From NCBI GenBank assembly GCA_025359785.1, contig JANYET010000019.1, positions 1 to 64,000 on the forward strand: a stretch of DNA of 64,000 nt, written 5' to 3'. Below, piece by piece: positions 1 through 10,892 of this stretch (position 1 is its first letter; each line of letters starts with the position of its first letter). Under the pieces are notes generated by a model. That model was not told the origin of the DNA, searched no databases, and saw nothing but the letters and a program-made list of their open reading frames with translations. Source of the stretch: Alphaproteobacteria bacterium. GTDB lineage: Bacteria; Pseudomonadota; Alphaproteobacteria; Caulobacterales; Caulobacteraceae. The position numbers and the translations under genes were made by a program.

Positions 1-162
1 CACCACCGCATCGATGTCGGCGGCCTCATAGCCCAACCGCAGGATGTCGGTGTTGACCGTCCCGGGCGAACCGCCGCGTACATCGACGGCCGCCAGCACC
101 CGCGATTCCAGGTCGGCGCTGACGTAGGTGCCGCCATTCAATACCCGCGACACGCTGCGCAC
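1..162 (-). pseudogene. P1-family (S58/DmpA-like) peptidase fragment at window edge
   Basis: Reading leftwards from about 135 to the window edge, the minus strand encodes a stretch with the core VDVRGGSPGTVNTDIL followed by DIDAVV. This resembles the conserved DVRGGxPGTxxTD...DAVVLSGG region of P1-family (DmpA/S58) aminopeptidases. The frame opens after a TAG at 163-165, and no normal N-terminus precedes the conserved part, so only a short internal fragment is visible. It may continue beyond base 1. Because it abuts sequence of apparently different origin in front of cobT, it could be the end of a rearranged gene or an assembly join. The family assignment rests on a few dozen residues. Confidence 0.5.
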
Positions 163-1696
163 CTATGGCTACACGCCACTGGCCGTCTCGGAATGGAAAG
201 GCCTGCGGGTAGACATCCCGGCCAACTACCTGACCAGCCACCTCCAGGTCCGCCTCGTGCTGCAAAGCAACGGCGGCAACTACTTCTACCTCGACCGCCT
301 GACCGTGGCGGTCGCCGACCAGAAGGCCTTTGCCCGCATCGCGCGCGCCATCATCCGAGACCTGAAGATGGGCGACGACCTTTCCGATGCGCAGGATCAG
401 GCCGACGAGAACGAGGGCGACAGCGAGGACGGCGAACCGGACTCCAGCGAGGAGAACGACGAGGGCGACGGCGAGGGCAAGTCTCCACAGCAGTCTTCCA
501 TGGATGAGAACGACGCCACGCACCGCGAGAGCGAAGACGCCGACTCTCAGATGATGCAGGCGCAGGACGATGCCGACTCCGAGGACAGTGACGAGCCGCC
601 CGAGATGGGTGAAGGCGATCAGCCGGCGCGCCCCGACCTGAAGGGCGAAGGCAAGGTCGTGACCTACAAGGTGTTCACCACCGCCCACGACGAGATCGTC
701 TCGGCCGAGGAGCTGTGCGACGGCGAGGAGCTGACCCGGCTGCGGGCTTATCTCGACCAGCAGCTCGCCAGTCTGTCGAACGTGGTCTCGCGGCTGGCCA
801 ACCGGTTGCAGCGCAAGCTTCTGGCGCAGCAGAACCGCTCGTGGTCCTTCGACCTTGAGGAAGGCATCCTCGACGTGGCGCGCCTGACCCGGGTGATCGT
901 CGACCCCACCGCGCCGCTCTCCTTCAAGGAGGAGAAAGACACCGAGTTTCGGGACACCGTGGTCTCGATCCTGATCGACAACTCCGGCTCGATGCGCGGG
1001 CGCCCGATCATGGTGGCCGCCGTCTGCGCCGACATCCTGGCCCGGACGCTTGAACGCTGCGGCGTCAAGACCGAGATTCTCGGGTTCACCACGCGGGCCT
1101 GGAAGGGCGGCTCGGCGCGCGAGGACTGGCTTAAGGCGGGCAAGCCGCCGCAGCCTGGCCGCCTCAACGACCTGCGCCACATCATCTACAAGGCCGCTGA
1201 CGCACCCTGGCGGCGCGCGCGGCGCAATCTCGGCCTGATGATGCGCGAGGGGCTGCTGAAGGAGAACATCGACGGCGAGGCCCTGATGTGGGCCCACCAG
1301 CGGCTGATCGGCCGCCCGGAGTCCCGCCGCATCCTGATGGTGATCTCCGATGGCGCGCCGGTGGACGACTCGACGCTGTCCGTGAACTCCGGCCACTATC
1401 TGGAACGGCACCTGCGCGAGGTGATCGGCGAGATCGAGGGCAAGAGCCCGGTGCAGCTGATCGCCATCGGCATCGGCCACGACGTCACCCGCTACTATCG
1501 CCGCGCGGTGACCATCGTCGACGTGGAGCAGCTGGCCGGGGCGATCACCGACCAGCTGGCCGAGCTCTTCGAGGAGGAGCCGCGCAAGATGACGCGCCGC
1601 AACGCGGGCTTGCTGCAGCCACCGCCGAACACGCAAGGCCCCTCCGGACCGCCAAAGCGCTCCACCTTCAAGGAAGTGCGGAGGGCGGTGGCTTGA
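128..1696 (+). CDS. cobT: cobaltochelatase subunit CobT, N-terminally truncated or chimeric
   Basis: CobT forms the AAA+/VWA motor (with CobS) that drives cobalt insertion by CobN in aerobic cobalamin synthesis. From about residue 60 onward the 522-residue product matches CobT: a helical segment, a long Asp/Glu-rich linker (residues about 95-175), then the C-terminal VWA domain with a MIDAS motif DNSGSMRG (D284, S286, S288) and the signatures [27 protein letters not shown] and [14 protein letters not shown]. Full-length CobT is about 600-640 residues, so roughly the first 280 are missing. The frame starts at GTG 128 immediately after an in-frame TAG (125-127). Residues 1-60 do not look like CobT. 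The next gene starts on its stop codon. Function is certain for the C-terminal half only; the open start is unlikely to be the natural one. Confidence 0.8.
   Translation: MPPFNTRDTLRTYGYTPLAVSEWKGLRVDIPANYLTSHLQVRLVLQSNGGNYFYLDRLTVAVADQKAFARIARAIIRDLKMGDDLSDAQDQADENEGDSEDGEPDSSEENDEGDGEGKSPQQSSMDENDATHRESEDADSQMMQAQDDADSEDSDEPPEMGEGDQPARPDLKGEGKVVTYKVFTTAHDEIVSAEELCDGEELTRLRAYLDQQLASLSNVVSRLANRLQRKLLAQQNRSWSFDLEEGILDVARLTRVIVDPTAPLSFKEEKDTEFRDTVVSILIDNSGSMRGRPIMVAAVCADILARTLERCGVKTEILGFTTRAWKGGSAREDWLKAGKPPQPGRLNDLRHIIYKAADAPWRRARRNLGLMMREGLLKENIDGEALMWAHQRLIGRPESRRILMVISDGAPVDDSTLSVNSGHYLERHLREVIGEIEGKSPVQLIAIGIGHDVTRYYRRAVTIVDVEQLAGAITDQLAELFEEEPRKMTRRNAGLLQPPPNTQGPSGPPKRSTFKEVRRAVA
140..310 (+). 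other. foreign-looking beta-sandwich segment fused in front of cobT
   Basis: This stretch, in frame with cobT, encodes residues such as [18 protein letters not shown] followed by [14 protein letters not shown]. The pattern 'W-x-x-x-x-V-D-[IL]...Q-V-R...SNGGN-x-[FI]-Y-[LI]-D' is typical of secreted jelly-roll/MAM-like modules found in large surface proteins, notably of Bacteroidota, and has no place in CobT. CobT similarity resumes around [12 protein letters not shown]. What is seen is a sharp change of protein type; that it is a chimeric join (biological or assembly) is inference. Confidence 0.4.
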
Positions 1697-2676
1697 GGCG
1701 CCTCGCCGCAGCGCTGGCCGCGGCGCTCGCGGTGTCGGGGCTGGCGGCGTGCGGCGGACCGGCGGCCGATCTGCCCAAGACGCCGGTCGCGGCCGGGCCG
1801 GGCATCACGATCAGGGCCGAAGCCGTGCCGCTCAACGCCACGGATGCGAAGCAGGACCGGATCGGCGCCTTCGCCTACGCCGGCGGGCTGGTTCTCACCT
1901 CGGCCCAGACTTCGCGCCTGCACGGCCTGTCCGATCTGGACGTACAGCCGGACGGCTCACTGATCTCGGTCGGCGACGAGGGGGACCTGCTGAAGGCCAG
2001 GCTCGTGCTCAGCGCCGACAGCAGGCTCACCGGCCTCGCCGACGCCAGGCTCACCGCGCTGACCGACCTCGACGGCAAGCCGCTGCAGGGCAAGGACAAC
2101 CGCGACTCCGAGGGCCTGGCCCTGATGGCCAATGGCGACCTCCTGATCAGCTTCGAACGCCACGACCGCATCTGGCTCTATCCGGCGGATGGCGGCCCGC
2201 CGCGCGCGGTCCCCTCACCGGCGGTGAAGTTCCCCTACAACGAGGGCATGGAGGCGCTGGCGCCCGATCCGGCCCGCGGCCCGGACGCCTATTTCACCGG
2301 CGGCGAGACGACGGGGCGGACCTGGTCCTGCACCCTGACCACGGCTTGCGTCGATGGCCCGACGGTCGGCTTGCCCCTGGGCTTCGGCCTGGTGGCCGCG
2401 CGGCGCCTGCCGATGGGCCGCACCGCCTGGCTGCTACGCGCCTTCAACCCGATCACCCGCAGCGTTATCGACCTGCGGATCACCGACGCCGCCGGCAAGA
2501 CCATCGACCGGATGGAGCTGCGTCAGCCGCTGACGGTGGACAATTTCGAAGGCCTGGCTGCAGTCCCTCAGAAGGACGGCGCTATTCGCTTCTACCTGAT
2601 TTCCGACGACAATTTTTCAAGCTCTCAGCGCACGCTCCTGCTCGCGTTCGACTGGAAGTCGCCTGCCGGGAGGTGA
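1693..2676 (+). CDS. esterase-like-activity-of-phytase family lipoprotein
   Basis: The product (about 327 residues) starts with a short basic N-terminus, a hydrophobic stretch and the lipobox LAAC, so it is a predicted lipoprotein. The body has the beta-propeller style repeats of the 'esterase-like activity of phytase' family: [20 protein letters not shown], then [34 protein letters not shown] and [10 protein letters not shown]. Substrate cannot be read from sequence; family members are periplasmic or surface proteins with phosphatase/esterase-type annotation. The start chosen is TTG 1693, overlapping the cobT stop, because the signal sequence begins there and no ATG or GTG precedes it in frame. 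Its 3' end carries the ribosome binding site of the next gene. Confidence 0.8.
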   Translation: MRRLAAALAAALAVSGLAACGGPAADLPKTPVAAGPGITIRAEAVPLNATDAKQDRIGAFAYAGGLVLTSAQTSRLHGLSDLDVQPDGSLISVGDEGDLLKARLVLSADSRLTGLADARLTALTDLDGKPLQGKDNRDSEGLALMANGDLLISFERHDRIWLYPADGGPPRAVPSPAVKFPYNEGMEALAPDPARGPDAYFTGGETTGRTWSCTLTTACVDGPTVGLPLGFGLVAARRLPMGRTAWLLRAFNPITRSVIDLRITDAAGKTIDRMELRQPLTVDNFEGLAAVPQKDGAIRFYLISDDNFSSSQRTLLLAFDWKSPAGR

Positions 2677-2680
2677 TTTG

Positions 2681-3424
2681 ATGAAGACCGACGTGACCAT
2701 TCCGATGGCCGATGGAGCCGCTCGGGCCTTCGCATTCACCCCAAATGTCGGCGACGGCCCCTGGCCCGCAGCGATTCTGGTGATGGATGCGCCTGCGATC
2801 CGGCCAGCGATGTTCGAAATGGGCGAGCGGCTGGCCCAGGCCGGCTATTTCGTGGTCTTGCCGGATATGTTTTGGCGCGCCGGGCCCTATCCGCCGCTGG
2901 ACATCGTCAAGGCCCGCGCCGGCGATCCGGAGATGGGCGCGCTGTTCGCCAAGCTGCGCGGCTCGACTGACGTCACCAAGCAGATGATCGACATCGAGGG
3001 CTGCCTCGACTGGATCGCCACCCAACCGCAGGCTAAGGCCGGCAAGGTCGGGATCACCGGCTACTGCATGGGAGGCGGCATCGCCCTGCGCGCCGCCGGG
3101 ACCTTCCCGGGCCAGATCGCGGCGGTCGGCTCCTTCCACGGCGGCGGCATGGCCACGGACGCCGAGGACAGCCCGCACAAGCTGGCGCCGAAGATGAAAG
3201 CCAAGATCCTGGTGGCCGGCGCCGACGAGGACCGCAGCTTCGACGAGGCCCAGTGCGAGCGGCTGGCCGGCGCGCTCAAGGAGGCCGGCCTCGACGCCGA
3301 TGTCTCGATCTGGAAGGGCGCCAAGCACGGCTGGGTGCCGACCGACATGCCGGTCTACAACAGGGACGCCGCCGAGCGGCACTGGGTCGAGCTGATCGCG
3401 CTCTTCGACGGGACGCTGACGTAG
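2681..3424 (+). CDS. dienelactone hydrolase family protein
   Basis: Alpha/beta hydrolase of 247 residues, matching carboxymethylenebutenolidase-type (DLH) enzymes, which hydrolyse dienelactones or related small esters in the cytoplasm. The Cys-Asp-His triad is visible: C129 in the nucleophile elbow GYCMGG, D182 in GADEDRSF and H216 in KHGWVP. Cys in place of Ser as nucleophile is the family hallmark. ATG 2681 is preferred over TTG 2678 because a strong GGAGGTGA ribosome binding site lies just before it. It lies 4 bases after the phytase-type lipoprotein and is probably cotranscribed with it; no aromatic-degradation genes are nearby, so the natural substrate is open. Confidence 0.88.
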   Translation: MKTDVTIPMADGAARAFAFTPNVGDGPWPAAILVMDAPAIRPAMFEMGERLAQAGYFVVLPDMFWRAGPYPPLDIVKARAGDPEMGALFAKLRGSTDVTKQMIDIEGCLDWIATQPQAKAGKVGITGYCMGGGIALRAAGTFPGQIAAVGSFHGGGMATDAEDSPHKLAPKMKAKILVAGADEDRSFDEAQCERLAGALKEAGLDADVSIWKGAKHGWVPTDMPVYNRDAAERHWVELIALFDGTLT

Positions 3425-3425
3425 C

Positions 3426-3455
3426 AAAAGGGCCGCTGTTTCCAGCGGCCCCTTC
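3426..3455 (-). terminator. intrinsic terminator after rpmB
   Basis: A perfect 9-bp stem (3430-3438 with 3443-3451, GGGCCGCTG/CAGCGGCCC) with a 4-base loop lies between two convergent genes. On the minus strand it is followed by TTTT (complement of 3426-3429), so it fits the end of rpmB; it may also help stop transcription from the hydrolase side. Confidence 0.75.
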
Positions 3456-3479
3456 GGAACGACACTTGAGACGTCGCGC

Positions 3480-3779
3480 TTAGGCGGCGGCGGCTTGCTC
3501 GGCGAGCTTGGCCTTCACCTGGCGCTTCAGCTTCAAGGCTTTGGGCGACAGGTCGTCGTCGCTGGCCTTCAGCAGGAAGGTGTCCAGGCCGCCGCGGAAG
3601 TCGAGCGTGCGCAGCGCGGCATTGGTGATGCGCAGACGGTAGGACTGGCCCATCGCGTCCGACTGGAGCGTGGCCGGTGATAGCGCGGGCAGGAACCGGC
3701 GCTTGGTCTTGGTGTTCGAGTGGCTCACATTGTTGCCGACCATGGGGCCGACACCGGTGAGTTCGCAACGACGCGACAT
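3480..3779 (-). CDS. rpmB: 50S ribosomal protein L28
   Basis: A 99-residue basic protein beginning [20 protein letters not shown], followed by [12 protein letters not shown], the signature of bacterial L28. Length matches the alphaproteobacterial form (about 97-101 residues), which is longer than the 78-residue E. coli protein and has a Lys/Ala-rich C-terminal tail. It is a single-gene unit convergent with the dienelactone hydrolase, with its own hairpin terminator downstream. The start ATG is the only one compatible with the conserved N-terminus. Confidence 0.97.
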   Translation of the reverse strand: MSRRCELTGVGPMVGNNVSHSNTKTKRRFLPALSPATLQSDAMGQSYRLRITNAALRTLDFRGGLDTFLLKASDDDLSPKALKLKRQVKAKLAEQAAAA

Positions 3780-3967
3780 GGGACGAAAACCTTCGCGAGA
3801 ACAGGGACGCGGCGGGCCAGCCCGCGCGAGAGCCGGCGATATAGAGGAAGGGCGGGCTCCCCGTCAAGGTGAGGCAGGCAATCTGGTGTCTGGGCGACGA
3901 AGTTTCCCTCCGCCCGCGACGCTCTCTATGGAGAAACCATGACCCAAGGGCGGCAAAGGCGTTGGCG

Positions 3968-5035
3968 GTGACACGGCCGGCTCCCTCTCGGCTCGCGCTC
4001 GTGATGATCGCCAGGGACGAGGCTCGCGCGATCGCGCGCACGCTGGAAAGCGCCCGGCCTCACGTCGACCGGATGATCGTGCTCGACACGGGGTCGGCCG
4101 ACGCCACCGGCGAGATCGCACGGGCCGCCGGCGCGGAGGTCCACGCCTTCGCCTGGTGCGACGACTTCGCGGCCGCCCGCAACGCCGCGCTGGCCCGGTC
4201 CGACGCCGCCTGGAACCTGATCCTCGACGCCGATGAGTGGATCGAGGCCGGGGCCGGGTCGCTTGGCCCGGACACCCTGCCGGCCGGCGGCGGCGGGTTC
4301 CTGGGCGAAATCCGCATCGAAAGCCGCATGGACGAGCGCGGCTCCGAGGGCGTCGGGCAATCCTGGCTGGCTCGCGTCCTGCCACGCGGCGTCGTCTATG
4401 ATGGCCGCATCCACGAGCAGCCGGTAAGCGACCTGCCTCGGCGTCGGCTGGCGCTGACCGTCGGGCACGACGGCTACACCGCCGAGCAGCTGGCCCGCAA
4501 AGGCTCGCGCAACGAGACCCTGCTGATGGCCGAACTGCAGGACGCGCCGGGCGAGCCTTATCTATGGTTCCAACTGGCCAAGGAGCACCAGGCCCGGGGC
4601 CGCGCGCCCCAGGCGGCGTTCTGTTTCACCGAAGCCCTGCGGCTCGCCCCCGGCGACGTGGCCTGGCGCCACGCCCTGGTGGTCCGGGCCCTGATCGCGC
4701 TGAAGGCCAACGGCCAGCTCGCCGACGCGCTCGCCCTGGCCGACGCCGAGGTCGCCCACTGGCCGGCCTCGCCGGACTTCTATTTCGTGATCGGCGACCT
4801 CTATCTGGACGCCGCCAGCCAGGAGCCGGACCGCGCGCTCGACCACTTCCTGCCCGTGGCCGAATCCGCCTGGAAGCGGTGCCTGGAGATCGGCGAGCGG
4901 CCGGACCTCGACGGGGCCGTCGCCGGCCGAGGCGGCTTCATGGCCGCCCACAACCTCGCCGTGCTGTGCGAGACCCTCGGCCGGGCGTCGGAGGCCGCGG
5001 ACTACGCGGCCCTCGCTAAGCGCCTGCGCGGCTAA
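3968..5035 (+). CDS. glycosyltransferase family 2 protein with TPR-like C-terminus
   Basis: The N-terminal part is a GT-A fold family 2 transferase: VMIARDEARAIARTLES, VLDTGSADATGEIA and the nucleotide-sugar/metal motif LDADEW (D87, D89). The C-terminal half (from about residue 195) is alpha-helical, with TPR-like repeats (PYLWFQLAKEHQARG, AAFCFTEALRLAPGD). This architecture occurs in cytoplasmic transferases that modify cell-envelope glycans or proteins; donor and acceptor are not deducible. GTG 3968 was chosen because the conserved domain starts right after it and an AAGGGCGG-type ribosome binding site lies upstream; the longer open frame from 3869 adds residues unlike the family. Monocistronic as far as seen. 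Confidence 0.82.
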   Translation: MTRPAPSRLALVMIARDEARAIARTLESARPHVDRMIVLDTGSADATGEIARAAGAEVHAFAWCDDFAAARNAALARSDAAWNLILDADEWIEAGAGSLGPDTLPAGGGGFLGEIRIESRMDERGSEGVGQSWLARVLPRGVVYDGRIHEQPVSDLPRRRLALTVGHDGYTAEQLARKGSRNETLLMAELQDAPGEPYLWFQLAKEHQARGRAPQAAFCFTEALRLAPGDVAWRHALVVRALIALKANGQLADALALADAEVAHWPASPDFYFVIGDLYLDAASQEPDRALDHFLPVAESAWKRCLEIGERPDLDGAVAGRGGFMAAHNLAVLCETLGRASEAADYAALAKRLRG

Positions 5036-5283
5036 GCCCGACTTGTGTCCGAAGGCTCTGGAGATACAATATGTTGCGGTGAACAAATGCCGAATCACGC
5101 GAGGTCGCTGATTCGGTCCTGATTCGTTGCGGCCGTGTTCCGCGAGCCGGTAGAGCGGCGCCGTCGCGCGATCGGGGGCCACGAACCGCCCTTCAAAGTT
5201 GGTTCCGTCGCAACAGAGTCGCGCCCCTTCTTAAAGGGTCCGCGCCGAGCTTCCGATGCCGCTGTATTCCTGGATTGAATCCA
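5036..5283. other. intergenic region with TGATTCG repeats
   Basis: No gene is supported here. It contains an inverted pair CGAATCA (5091-5097) / TGATTCG (5109-5115) and a further direct copy of TGATTCG at 5120-5126, in a patch of lower GC content than its surroundings. A small operator or a decayed element are both possible; nothing more can be said. Confidence 0.4.
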
Positions 5284-5955
5284 TCAGAAGATTGAGGAGC
5301 AGAACGCCTTCAGACGCTCTGCATCGAGCGCGTCGCCCTTCGTGGGGCGCTGCCCCATGGTCGCGATTTCGAGGATATATTTGGTCATGGTCTTCATCCG
5401 CTCGTTCATGCCGACCGCCTGACCATACCCTTGGTGCAGTTCGACCCAATCGCCAGGCGAGAGGATTTCGGGGTGGTTCAACAGGCTGAGCTGCCGCCAG
5501 ATCGTGTCCTCTTCGCGCCGCAGCTGGGCGAAGGATTTGTAGGTGTAGAAGGCATCGCTGAACGCCAGCTTTTCCTTGTGGGGCATGTGCCCGAGCGCCT
5601 GCCCGCTGACGGCGATATCCCAGCTGCCGGAGCTCGCCGTCCACGACGGGGGCTTGGTGATGGCCTGGTGAAACCCGGTGGGGAGCCCCCTGGCCTGGCG
5701 ACGGAACCCCTCTTCGATCTCCGCCAGGCGGCGGGTGATGCAGGGATCCTCGGCCACCCGATAGGCCGCGGAGGAGACATTTTCCTTCGCCTCATCGTGA
5801 AGCGCGGCGCGCTCCGCCGCGACTTCATGGCGCCAGTGCGCCTGCTCGACGGCCTGTTCGGCGCCGATGGCGATCAGCACGCCCAGGACAATGGTGGCGA
5901 CCTCTTTCGCGAACTCTCGCCAGCCGTGCCAGGGCTTTGGTTTGTGGATGTCCAT
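5284..5955 (-). CDS. hypothetical membrane-anchored protein (HKPKPWHGWREF-type)
   Basis: A 223-residue protein with a conserved-looking opening, HKPKPWHGWREFAKEVATIVLGVLIAIGAEQAVE, giving a short cytoplasmic tail and one transmembrane helix (about residues 18-36). The rest is a mostly helical, soluble region on the far side of the membrane. Similar N-termini occur in uncharacterised single-pass proteins of Caulobacterales and sphingomonads. No catalytic motif is evident. ATG 5955 has a GGGGGCGG ribosome binding site close by. It stands alone between two intergenic gaps, and neighbours give no hint of a role. Confidence 0.75.
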   Translation of the reverse strand: MDIHKPKPWHGWREFAKEVATIVLGVLIAIGAEQAVEQAHWRHEVAAERAALHDEAKENVSSAAYRVAEDPCITRRLAEIEEGFRRQARGLPTGFHQAITKPPSWTASSGSWDIAVSGQALGHMPHKEKLAFSDAFYTYKSFAQLRREEDTIWRQLSLLNHPEILSPGDWVELHQGYGQAVGMNERMKTMTKYILEIATMGQRPTKGDALDAERLKAFCSSIF

Positions 5956-6174
5956 GCCGCCCCCACCAGTTCAACGGTTGGCAGCTTGGCTAACACGAAT
6001 TGCATAGCAGGGGAGATAGCGGGAGATACGGGGACACGAGACTGGAGTGGCCCCCTGACATGAGACAGGGAAATGGCAGACGCTGGACTGAGGTGGACGC
6101 GCAGGCCCTCGCTCCATAAAGTGGTCCGTCCCTTGAGTTGCCTTCCTTGAGTTGCCCTGCGGGACGCCGCCCTC
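5956..6174. other. intergenic region with repeated GGGAGATA motif
   Basis: Divergent intergenic region between the hypothetical membrane protein and cdd. It holds two GGGAGATA copies 10 bases apart (6011-6018 and 6021-6028) and a purine-rich run, followed by mixed sequence. Both genes must be transcribed from here, but I could not identify convincing promoter boxes. Confidence 0.35.
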
Positions 6175-6585
6175 ATGACCGACGCCGCCGAGATCGCCGC
6201 CGAACTGCGACGGCTGTTGCCGAACGCGCACGCACCCTATTCCGGGGTGCATGTGGCCGCCGCCGTCGAGAGCGCTGACGGGCGGGTGACCTTTGGGGTG
6301 AACGTCGAGAACGCCGCCTATCCGCTGGGCCAATGCGCCGAGGCGAGCGCCATCGGGGCGGCGGTGACGCAGGGCCCGACCACGATCGCCTGCGTCTATG
6401 TGGCCTCGTCCCTGCCCGGCCTCATCTGGCCCTGCGGCGGGTGCCGGCAGAAGATCTTCGAACTGGCGGCCGACGGCTGCGAGGTGGTCAGCCTGGGCGC
6501 TGACGGCGAAGCGCGGCGCCAGACAATCGAGCAGCTCCTGCCCCTGGGCTTCCGCTTGGAGCCTGCGCAAGTTCGCCGCGCCTAG
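6175..6585 (+). CDS. cdd: cytidine deaminase
   Basis: Deaminates cytidine and deoxycytidine to uridine and deoxyuridine in pyrimidine salvage. At 136 residues it is the short homotetrameric class, in which zinc is held by three cysteines. The motifs are clear: NVENAAYPLGQCAEASAI (C54, catalytic E56) and PCGGCRQ (C87, C90). The start ATG at 6175 gives the usual short N-terminus before AHAPYSGVHVAAAV. It lies 41 bases upstream of the helicase gene on the same strand, so the two may be cotranscribed, though a functional link is not obvious. Confidence 0.95.
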   Translation: MTDAAEIAAELRRLLPNAHAPYSGVHVAAAVESADGRVTFGVNVENAAYPLGQCAEASAIGAAVTQGPTTIACVYVASSLPGLIWPCGGCRQKIFELAADGCEVVSLGADGEARRQTIEQLLPLGFRLEPAQVRRA

Positions 6586-6626
6586 TCAGGCTTGCCCGAC
6601 TCCCTGAGGCGCCCCAACTAAGCACC

Positions 6627-9169
<2,543 letters not shown>

Positions 9170-9173
<4 letters not shown>

Positions 9174-9460
9174 GCGAAGACACCATCATCGAAGCCACCC
9201 GCGCCGACGTCTGGCTGTGGCGCGCCCGGTTCTTCAAGACCCGCACGCTGGCCGCCGACTTCATCGAGGAAGGCCGCATCCGGCTGACCCGCGCCGGGCA
9301 CGAAAGCCGCATCGACAAGCCCGCCCGCTCGCTGAAGGTCGGCGACGCCCTGGTCTTCGCGCTTGGCGGCAAGCTGATCGCCGTGTCCATCGTCTCGCTG
9401 GGCGAGCGCCGCGGAAATCCGAAAGAGGCGCGGACGCTCTACGCCAAGTTGGACGCCTGA
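9170..9460 (+). CDS. S4-domain RNA-binding protein (Hsp15-like)
   Basis: A 96-residue protein made almost entirely of an S4 RNA-binding domain: RADVWLWRARFFKTRTLAADFIEEGRIRLT, with conserved Arg/Lys residues, then KPARSLKVGDALVF. It resembles Hsp15 (HslR), which binds the 50S subunit with a stranded nascent-chain tRNA. Start ATG overlaps the helicase stop. The pairing helicase-S4-ferredoxin-CarD is a conserved neighbourhood in Caulobacter-type genomes, from memory of those genomes. Confidence 0.9.
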
Positions 9461-9515
9461 CGACCATCCAGCCGCGCTTGCAGAATTCCTGGCAAGACGG
9501 CGTGGTCTGGCGCCA

Positions 9516-9544
9516 TTGACAACGCGGCGCCGGACCGTGAAAAA
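9516..9544 (+). promoter_or_regulatory. possible promoter of fdxA
   Basis: TTGACA at 9516-9521 is followed after 17 bases by GAAAAA (9539-9544), about 40 bases before the ferredoxin start. The -35 is a consensus match; the -10 is weak. Inferred only from pattern. Confidence 0.3.
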
Positions 9545-9586
9545 CCCGCGCCCTACCTCGGCTGCCCGGAAGGCCACACGCGCGCC

Positions 9587-9928
9587 ATGACCTACATCGT
9601 GATGGATGCCTGCATCAAATGTAAGTTCATGGACTGCGTGGAGGTGTGCCCGGTCGATTGCTTCTACGAGGGCGAAAACTTCCTGGCGATCAATCCGGAC
9701 GAGTGCATCGACTGCGGCGTCTGCGAGCCGGAATGCCCGGTCGACGCCATCAAGCCCGATACGGAAGACGACGCCGACGGCAAATGGCTGCGGATCAATT
9801 CCGAATATTCGAAAGTCTGGCCGAATATCACGGTTAAGGGCGAGGCTCCGGCCGACGCCGAAGCGTTCGAACGCGAGACCGGCAAGCTTGAGAAATATTT
9901 CTCCGAGAAGCCCGGCCGCGGTTCCTGA
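9587..9928 (+). CDS. fdxA: ferredoxin FdxA (7Fe-type)
   Basis: A 113-residue acidic ferredoxin with the two-cluster N-terminal domain: C9-x2-C12-x4-C17-x3-C21-P and C40-x2-C43-x2-C46-x3-C50-P. The CxxC-xxxx-C spacing at the first site is that of the 3Fe-4S/4Fe-4S (seven-iron) FdxA family. It carries electrons in the cytoplasm; the partner is unknown. The long acidic C-terminal tail ([16 protein letters not shown]...) is characteristic of proteobacterial FdxA. Separate from the S4 gene by 126 bases with its own likely promoter. Confidence 0.95.
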   Translation: MTYIVMDACIKCKFMDCVEVCPVDCFYEGENFLAINPDECIDCGVCEPECPVDAIKPDTEDDADGKWLRINSEYSKVWPNITVKGEAPADAEAFERETGKLEKYFSEKPGRGS

Positions 9929-10265
9929 GGCCGAAAGGCCGCCGCTTGCCAAGGCAGGCGCTCCATAGGGGCAACCCTTTCATTCCGCTTCATTTTATGA
10001 TAGGGTTTTACCCGATGTGGCGGTTGAGGCCTCCGCGCCTTGCCCATCGGTTTTGAAGAAACGCCATTGCGGCGCGGTCCATGAGGGATAGCTCCGGCGA
10101 CAGGCGAAGGGTGTCTTAAGAGGTTAAATTCCGTTCCAACCGATGTTGCCGCCGCGACCCTTTCGCGGAGAGCGTGGCTTTGTCGATGAACGGACCGGCG
10201 TCAGCGGTCGGCGCGTCTAGGGTCTGGCGGAAGTCCAGACCAGGATTTTTGAGAAGGGTTCCCCG
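9929..10265. other. long leader region upstream of carD
   Basis: No protein gene is supported in these 337 bases. A short GGCC-GAAA-GGCC hairpin (9929-9940) follows the fdxA stop. An AT-richer patch (about 9977-10012) is a candidate promoter area. Close to carD is a strong hairpin followed by five T residues (listed separately). Confidence 0.5.
10221..10250 (+). promoter_or_regulatory. terminator-like hairpin in carD leader
   Basis: GGTCTGG (10221-10227) pairs exactly with CCAGACC (10235-10241) around a 7-base loop, and AGGATTTTT follows. The form is that of an intrinsic terminator only 16 bases before the carD ATG, so it would act as an attenuator or a leader structure if transcription starts upstream of it. 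No alternative antiterminator helix was worked out. Confidence 0.45.
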
Positions 10266-10775
10266 ATGAGCAAGAGCGGTCACGATTTCTCGGTTGGCGA
10301 TCACGTCGTCTATCCGGCCCATGGCGTGGGTCAGGTTCAGGGGGTCGAAAATCAGGAAGTCGCCGGTCTGTCGCTCGAAGTCTATGTGATCACCTTCGAC
10401 CACGAGAAGATGACGCTGCGGGTGCCCACCGCCAAGGCCCGCACCGCCGGCCTGCGGGCGCTGGCCGAGACCAATGTCGTCACCCAGGCGCTGACGACGC
10501 TGAAAGGCCGCGCCCGCGTGAAGCGCACCATGTGGTCGCGCCGCGCCCAGGAGTACGAGGCCAAGATCAACTCCGGCGACCTGATCTCCATCGCCGAGGT
10601 GGTCCGCGATCTGCACCGCGCCGAGAACCAGCCGGAACAATCCTATTCCGAGCGCCAGCTCTACGAATCGGCGCTGGACCGCATGGCCCGCGAAGTCGCC
10701 GCCATCGAGCGCATCGACCGCGACGCGGCCATCGGCATCCTCAACAAATCGCTGATCAAGGCGGTCGCCGCCTAA
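10266..10775 (+). CDS. carD: CarD/CdnL family transcriptional regulator
   Basis: A 169-residue protein with the CarD_N/TRCF RNA-polymerase interaction domain at the N-terminus (SVGDHVVYPAHGVGQVQGVE, then LEVYVITFDHEKMTLRVP) and a helical C-terminal DNA-contacting domain. CarD/CdnL binds the RNAP beta subunit and stabilises open complexes, especially at rRNA and growth promoters; in Caulobacter CdnL controls growth and envelope metabolism. The start ATG follows AGAAGGG. A strong terminator follows it. It is a single gene with an unusually long structured leader. Confidence 0.95.
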   Translation: MSKSGHDFSVGDHVVYPAHGVGQVQGVENQEVAGLSLEVYVITFDHEKMTLRVPTAKARTAGLRALAETNVVTQALTTLKGRARVKRTMWSRRAQEYEAKINSGDLISIAEVVRDLHRAENQPEQSYSERQLYESALDRMAREVAAIERIDRDAAIGILNKSLIKAVAA

Positions 10776-10801
10776 GCCGTCCGACGATCCGATTCGCGAA
10801 T

Positions 10802-10828
10802 CGCCCGGAGCCTGCTCCGGGCGTTTTC
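10802..10828 (+). terminator. intrinsic terminator after carD
   Basis: A 9-bp GC-rich stem, CGCCCGGAG (10802-10810) with CTCCGGGCG (10815-10823), 4-base loop CCTG, followed by TTTT. It lies 27 bases after the carD stop. Confidence 0.9.
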
Positions 10829-10892
10829 GTTTGCGCCCTGGCGACGCGCGGCCCAAGCCTCAAGCCAGGATCAAACCTTGGGAGGCAGGACC

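Noticed and set aside
26..1636. 536-residue minus-strand open frame antisense to cobT
   Set aside because: It reads as Arg/Ala/Val-rich shadow of the CobT codons and has no domain; high-GC third-codon bias creates such frames.
3670..3942. 90-residue plus-strand frame antisense to the rpmB start
   Set aside because: It overlaps the conserved L28 coding region and has no start signal.
6011..6060. Insertion-sequence end suggested by the repeated GGGAGATA and purine-rich run
   Set aside because: No transposase, no matching second end and no target duplication could be found.
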